A stretch of DNA of 9,315 nt. Origin: Fluviibacter sp041311015 (lineage in GTDB: Bacteria; Pseudomonadota; Gammaproteobacteria; Burkholderiales; Rhodocyclaceae). The position numbers and the translations under genes are program-made. The notes under the pieces were generated by a model. The model saw only the letters and a program-made list of their open reading frames with translations. It had not been told where the DNA came from and searched no databases. Positions 6,072-9,315 of this stretch are shown one piece after another (positions within the stretch are counted from its first letter, which is position 1; each line of letters begins with the position of its first letter). The stretch lies in the NCBI GenBank assembly GCA_041311015.1, contig JBFYKG010000054.1, forward strand, positions 1 through 9,315, read 5' to 3'.

Positions 6072-6608
6072 ATGAGTATCTATCAACTGGAAGACCGGGT
6101 GCCCCAAATCGACCCGACGGCCTGGGTGGCCCCCAATGCGGTTCTGATCGGCCTGGTCGAGTGCGCCGAACAATCGTCGGTCTGGTGGAACGCGGTGCTG
6201 CGGGGTGACAACGAGCCCATCGTGATTGGCCCGCGCTCGAACGTTCAGGATGGCTGCATCTTCCATACCGACCCGGGTGCGCCGCTGATCCTGGCAGCCG
6301 ATGTCACCATTGGCCACAAGGTGATGCTGCACGGTTGCCGCATCGGCGAAGGCAGCCTGATCGGGATCGGCACGACGATTCTGAACCACGCGGTGATCGG
6401 CGAACACAGCCTGGTGGGGGCCGGCACACTGATCCCCGAACGCAAGGTGTATCCGCCCCGCTCGCTGATCATGGGCACCCCGGGCAAGGTGGTGCGTGAA
6501 CTGACGGATGACGAAGTCGCGAAACTGATGAACAGCGCGGCCAAATACGCCGTCAATGCGGCGCGGTATCGCGAGCAACTCCGGCACCTTGGCCCTACGG
6601 GCGCTTGA
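6072..6608 (+). CDS. Gamma-class carbonic anhydrase-like hexapeptide-repeat protein (YrdA/PaaY type)
   Basis: Left-handed beta-helix protein of 178 residues, the normal length for the YrdA/PaaY/CaiE group of gamma-class carbonic anhydrase homologues. These form trimers that bind a metal between subunits. Hexapeptide turns run from about residue 12 to 140 (VAPNAVLIG, VTIGHKVMLHGCRIGEGSLI, AVIGEHSLVGAG). The three metal-ligand histidines are present at H65 (GCIFHTDPG), H82 and H87 (IGHKVMLHG). The RGD-type segment (R44, D46) and the NVQDG loop (Q59, D60) are conserved too. The C-terminal helix is predicted from about 144 to 174. Many homologues show little or no CO2 hydration activity, so 'carbonic anhydrase' is a family label rather than a shown function. 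ATG 6072 gives the family N-terminus (MSIYQLEDRVPQI), though no Shine-Dalgarno is visible. It diverges from rnm and may be cotranscribed with hslO. Confidence 0.94.
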   Translation: MSIYQLEDRVPQIDPTAWVAPNAVLIGLVECAEQSSVWWNAVLRGDNEPIVIGPRSNVQDGCIFHTDPGAPLILAADVTIGHKVMLHGCRIGEGSLIGIGTTILNHAVIGEHSLVGAGTLIPERKVYPPRSLIMGTPGKVVRELTDDEVAKLMNSAAKYAVNAARYREQLRHLGPTGA

Positions 6609-6711
6609 AGTCCGGCGGGCACGTCCCCATATCTGGCTCTGACCCTATGGCGTCATGACCTCATGGCCTGATTGCTCGATACCTGCCCGAACCTTATTTC
6701 AGAAAGCCTGC

Positions 6712-7632
6712 ATGCTGCGCGAAACCGACCGCTTTGTCCGATTCCATTTTCCCGAGCTCTCGATCCGGGGTGCCTGGGTGCACCTGGATGACACGTATCG
6801 TGCACTGACTGCCGGCCGGAATTATCCGCCTGCGGTGGGACACATGCTGGGCGAAATGGCGAGCGTGACCGCGCTGATGGCGGGCCAGCTCAAGCACCCG
6901 GGCCGACTCACTTTTCAAATGCGCGACCCGGGCCCGATTTCGCTGCTGGTGATGGATTGCACCGACCAGCTGGGTCTGCGCGGTACCGCGCAATGGGACC
7001 CGGCGCTGGCGACACAGCTACAGGACCCGGCGTTTCCGTGCCTCAATACCCACGCGTCTGACGACGACACCCGCAGCCGCCTGATGATGACGCTGGACGC
7101 GCAGCAGTTCAGCACACCGTGGCAGAGTTTCGTGCCCCTCGTGGGCCAGTCGCTCTCGGAAGCCTTTGGGCATTACCTAACGCAGTCGGAACAGCAACCC
7201 ACGCTGCTCATGCTGGCGGCGGATGACACGCAGGCCGGCGCCCTCTTCCTGCAGAAAATGCCGGGGGCTGACGATGCCGATGCGGATGGCTGGAATCGCC
7301 TGACCCATCTGTTCGGCACACTGACCGAGCGCGAGCTTTTGCAACTCGATCCAGCGCAACTGCTGACGATGCTGTTCCCCGAAGAGCTGATCAGTCTGGC
7401 ACCGGGCCAGGCGCTGCACCACGCCGGGGAGCGCAACTGGGACAAGGTGAGAAACATGGTGCGCGGCCTGGGCAAGGCCGAGGTCGATGCGATTCTGCAA
7501 ACACACGGCGCGGTCGTGATCCACGACGAACTGAGCAATCAGGAATACCGGTTCACCCCGGAGGAAGCGCTGGCACTGTTTAGCGACAAGTCATCGGACA
7601 ACAATCCCCGACAGGGGCAGACGCTGCACTAG
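6712..7632 (+). CDS. hslO: Hsp33-family chaperone lacking the redox-switch cysteines
   Basis: Hsp33 is normally a cytoplasmic holdase switched on by oxidation, when four C-terminal Zn-binding cysteines (CxC...CxxC) form disulfides. The 306-residue product aligns along the whole family: N-terminal core (DRFVRFHFPELSIRGAWV, then YPPAVGHMLGEMASVTALM at 38-56), LTFQMRDPGPISLLVMDC at 66-83, SEQQPT at 159-164, and a helical linker at about 195-225. At the usual switch domain the fold landmarks are kept (KAEVDAIL at 255-262, HGAVVIH, then YRF at 279-281). The positions of E. coli C232, C234, C265 and C268 are instead G239, R241, D272 and S275. Only two cysteines remain, C83 and C110, outside the switch. 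The frame is intact, so this is not an obvious pseudogene. The start at 6712 matches family length; an upstream in-frame ATG at 6655 adds 19 unalignable residues. A 103-nt spacer to the previous gene shows no clear promoter. Confidence 0.93.
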   Translation: MLRETDRFVRFHFPELSIRGAWVHLDDTYRALTAGRNYPPAVGHMLGEMASVTALMAGQLKHPGRLTFQMRDPGPISLLVMDCTDQLGLRGTAQWDPALATQLQDPAFPCLNTHASDDDTRSRLMMTLDAQQFSTPWQSFVPLVGQSLSEAFGHYLTQSEQQPTLLMLAADDTQAGALFLQKMPGADDADADGWNRLTHLFGTLTERELLQLDPAQLLTMLFPEELISLAPGQALHHAGERNWDKVRNMVRGLGKAEVDAILQTHGAVVIHDELSNQEYRFTPEEALALFSDKSSDNNPRQGQTLH

Positions 7633-7644
7633 GGAACAACCGCC

Positions 7645-9075
7645 CTACTTGCGGGCGCCGAGCACCTTACCGGGATTCATCAGCCCTTTGGGATCCAGCA
7701 GGGTCTTGAGCTTTTGCATCAGCGCGATGCTGCCTTCGGGCGCATGCGCCTCCAGCCAGTCGGTCTTGAGCTGACCAATACCGTGTTCGGCGGCAATACT
7801 GCCCCCCAGCCGGCTCACCACGTCGTAAACAATGGCGTTGGCCTCGCCACTCTTTGCCAACAGCGCGGCGTTGGCCACCGGGTCAGCATACGAGAGGTTG
7901 TAATGCAGGTTGCCGTCGCCGATATGGCCAAAGGCCACGATGCGGATGCCCGGATAGGCATTCTCGAGCGCAACCGAGGCTTCATCTATAAACTGCGGGA
8001 TCTGCGAAATCGGCAGACCGATATCGTGCTTGATCGACAGGCCCTCGCGCTTCTGCGCCTCGGCCAGGCCCTTGCGGACTGCCCATAACGCCTGCTGATC
8101 GGCCTCGCGGGTCGCCAGCAACCCGTGCGCTTTGCCATCGCGTTCACAGGCACGGCGCCAGCCATCGAGCAAGGCGTCGAGAAATGCGGTGTCGTTACCG
8201 GAAACTTCGATCATGAGCGCCCAGCGATCCGCTGACGCTGGCCAGGACGCCCCCATGGGCAGGGTTGCCGACGGTAGATGCCGGCGTACCAACGCCAGGG
8301 TGGGCACCGAGATGAGTTCGGCGGCGGTCTGCGCGCCGGCAAAGACCGATTGGGCCCGTTCGTGCGCCCGGACCGCCTCGTTGACATCGGGCAGATCGAG
8401 CCAGATCAGCGCGCGGGCTGCCGGCTTTGGGTAGAGCTTCATGGTGGCGGCCGTAATCAGACCCAGCGTCCCTTCGGCGCCGATGAACCATTGCTTGAGA
8501 TCAAACCCGGTGTTGTCTTTACGCAGACCGGCCAGTTTGGACCAGACGGTGCCATCGGGCAGCACCACTTCGAGCCCCAGACACAGATCCCGCGTCATGC
8601 CGTAGCGCAGGACCTGCAGCCCGCCGGCATTGGTTGATAAGGTGCCGCCCAGCGTGCTCTGGTGGCCGGCACCGAGCGTGAGCGGATACAGACGGTTGAC
8701 GGCATCAGCCGCCGCCTTGAGATCATCAAGCGTGGCACCCGCTTCGGCAGTGATGCTGAAGTTACGGGCATCGACTTCGCGGATGCGGTTCATGTGGGTC
8801 ATGCAGACCACGACGGCCAGGCCGGACTGATCGGGCGTAGCGCCGCCACAAAGCCCGGTGTTGCCACCCTGCGGCACGATGGGGGTGTTGGCCGCCACAC
8901 AGCGCCGGACGACATCGGCAACCTGATCCGTGGTTTGCGGCAAGACGACCGCCAGGGCGCGCCCCTGATAGCGCCCGCGCCAATCCTTGAGATACGGTGC
9001 CTGGGCCACCGGATCCATCAGAACCTGATCTGCCCCCAGCGCGGCCTGTAGTTGGGTGATCAGCGGCTGAGCCAT
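7645..9075 (-). CDS. FAD-linked D-2-hydroxyacid dehydrogenase (GlcD/D2HGDH type)
   Basis: VAO/PCMH-fold flavoprotein of 476 residues that oxidises a D-2-hydroxyacid to its 2-oxoacid. The FAD-binding domain is at about 36-215: VPQGGNTGLCGGATP at 67-81, TLGGTLSTNAGG at 141-152, LRYGMTRDLCLGLEVVLPDG at 156-175, and GAEGTLGLIT at 199-208. The C-terminal catalytic domain carries a conserved LWAVRKG (R334), GHIGDGNLHYN at 383-393 (H384, H391 as metal ligands) and AAEHGIG at 428-434 (E430, H431), ending in LLDPKGLMNPGKVL. The 'LRKDNTGFDLKQ' stretch at 184-195 closely resembles D-2-hydroxyglutarate dehydrogenases, so that or D-lactate is the likeliest substrate; sequence reading alone does not settle it. 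No signal peptide. It starts 12 nt after rimO, without a visible Shine-Dalgarno, and ends 12 nt from the convergent hslO stop. Confidence 0.92.
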   Translation of the reverse strand: MAQPLITQLQAALGADQVLMDPVAQAPYLKDWRGRYQGRALAVVLPQTTDQVADVVRRCVAANTPIVPQGGNTGLCGGATPDQSGLAVVVCMTHMNRIREVDARNFSITAEAGATLDDLKAAADAVNRLYPLTLGAGHQSTLGGTLSTNAGGLQVLRYGMTRDLCLGLEVVLPDGTVWSKLAGLRKDNTGFDLKQWFIGAEGTLGLITAATMKLYPKPAARALIWLDLPDVNEAVRAHERAQSVFAGAQTAAELISVPTLALVRRHLPSATLPMGASWPASADRWALMIEVSGNDTAFLDALLDGWRRACERDGKAHGLLATREADQQALWAVRKGLAEAQKREGLSIKHDIGLPISQIPQFIDEASVALENAYPGIRIVAFGHIGDGNLHYNLSYADPVANAALLAKSGEANAIVYDVVSRLGGSIAAEHGIGQLKTDWLEAHAPEGSIALMQKLKTLLDPKGLMNPGKVLGARK

Positions 9076-9087
9076 GAAATACGACTG

Positions 9088-9315
9088 TTAATTGACGCTG
9101 ACCGAGGTCATCGGTTCGGCGTAGAGGTCATGCTCGTCGGCATCGACAATCTTTACGGCGATGCGGTCGCCCGGTACACAGTCGGTATAACCCATGACTT
9201 GCACCACACCATCGATATCCGGCGCTTCGCGCCAGCTTCGGCCAATGGCGCCCTCCTCATCAACATCATCGATGACGATGACTTCTTCATCGCCAATCCG
9301 CTGCGCCAGTTTTTC
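9088..9315 (-). CDS. rimO: Ribosomal protein S12 methylthiotransferase RimO, C-terminal part
   Basis: Only the last 75 residues and the TAA stop are in the window; the gene begins beyond the right edge. RimO is a radical-SAM enzyme with two [4Fe-4S] clusters that methylthiolates an aspartate of ribosomal protein S12. The visible part is the end of the radical-SAM-associated region plus the TRAM domain. It shares the segment DDVDEEGAIGRSWREAPDID with E. coli RimO (DEVDEEGAIGRS-x4-APEID), then PGDRIAVKIVDADEHDLYAE against the E. coli PGD...VKVEHADEYDL. MiaB, the nearest relative, does not have this C-terminal wording. The radical-SAM CxxxCxxC and MTTase cysteines lie outside the window. The stop is 12 nt from the start of the downstream flavoprotein gene, suggesting cotranscription. 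Confidence 0.93.
   Translation of the reverse strand, partial: EKLAQRIGDEEVIVIDDVDEEGAIGRSWREAPDIDGVVQVMGYTDCVPGDRIAVKIVDADEHDLYAEPMTSVSVN

Noticed and set aside
6042..6587. Open minus-strand frame of 181 codons opposite the hexapeptide-repeat gene
   Set aside because: The plus-strand frame has conserved metal ligands and hexapeptide turns; the antisense product is unrecognisable.
6655..6711. Earlier ATG for hslO adding 19 residues
   Set aside because: The added residues do not align with Hsp33 and no ribosome-binding site precedes them; 6712 gives the normal family start.
7633..7644. Bidirectional terminator between hslO and the flavoprotein gene
   Set aside because: Only 12 nt separate the stops, with no hairpin followed by a T-run.
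1..9315. Mobile element, CRISPR array, toxin-antitoxin pair or tRNA gene
   Set aside because: No transposase, integrase, regularly spaced repeats, terminal inverted repeats, small paired ORFs in gaps, or tRNA-like cloverleaf sequence was seen; the window is filled by core genes.

Overview
The window reads as ordinary, gene-dense chromosomal DNA of a Gram-negative proteobacterium, most likely a betaproteobacterium. The evidence is high G+C, Smc partners ScpA/ScpB together with RluB, RimO, YciO and a YciV/RNase AM-type PHP protein, a TrpRS of about 400 residues with an insert before KMSKS, and 'TGCTAGAATCGC'-type promoter sequence. A Rhodocyclales-like member fits, but I cannot fix the genus. 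No mobile element, CRISPR array, tRNA or rRNA gene, or phage segment is visible.

Layout. Positions 1-5965 hold seven minus-strand genes, transcribed right to left: PHP phosphatase/RNase AM (rnm) -> yciO -> site-2-type M50 protease -> trpS -> scpA -> scpB -> rluB, the last running off the window's left edge. Spacings are 8-22 nt or overlaps, except for a 103-nt gap before the M50 gene that carries a likely extended -10 promoter. The block therefore looks like two linked transcription units: rnm-yciO, and M50-trpS-scpA-scpB-rluB. A 106-nt divergent spacer (5966-6071) with an A+T-rich core separates this block from two plus-strand genes, a gamma-class carbonic anhydrase-like hexapeptide protein and an Hsp33 (hslO) homologue. 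Hsp33 converges, with only 12 nt between stop codons, on a minus-strand FAD-linked D-2-hydroxyacid dehydrogenase. That gene lies 12 nt downstream of rimO, of which only the C-terminal TRAM domain is in the window.

How the genes fit together. The left block is housekeeping: rRNA 5'-end maturation (Rnm), a YrdC-fold protein (YciO), membrane proteolysis (M50), tRNA-Trp charging (TrpS), chromosome condensation (ScpA/ScpB with Smc) and 23S rRNA pseudouridylation (RluB). The rnm-yciO...rluB linkage is also known from E. coli, beside the trp operon. The right side adds RimO (modification of ribosomal protein S12), a flavoprotein dehydrogenase and a stress chaperone.

I found no undescribed multi-gene system. 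The most notable points are an Hsp33 that has lost all four zinc/redox-switch cysteines while keeping an intact reading frame; a TrpRS with a C-x21-C-x6-C-x2-C motif typical of [4Fe-4S] TrpRS enzymes; and a scpB start where the Shine-Dalgarno spacing favours a GTG two codons inside the annotatable ATG.
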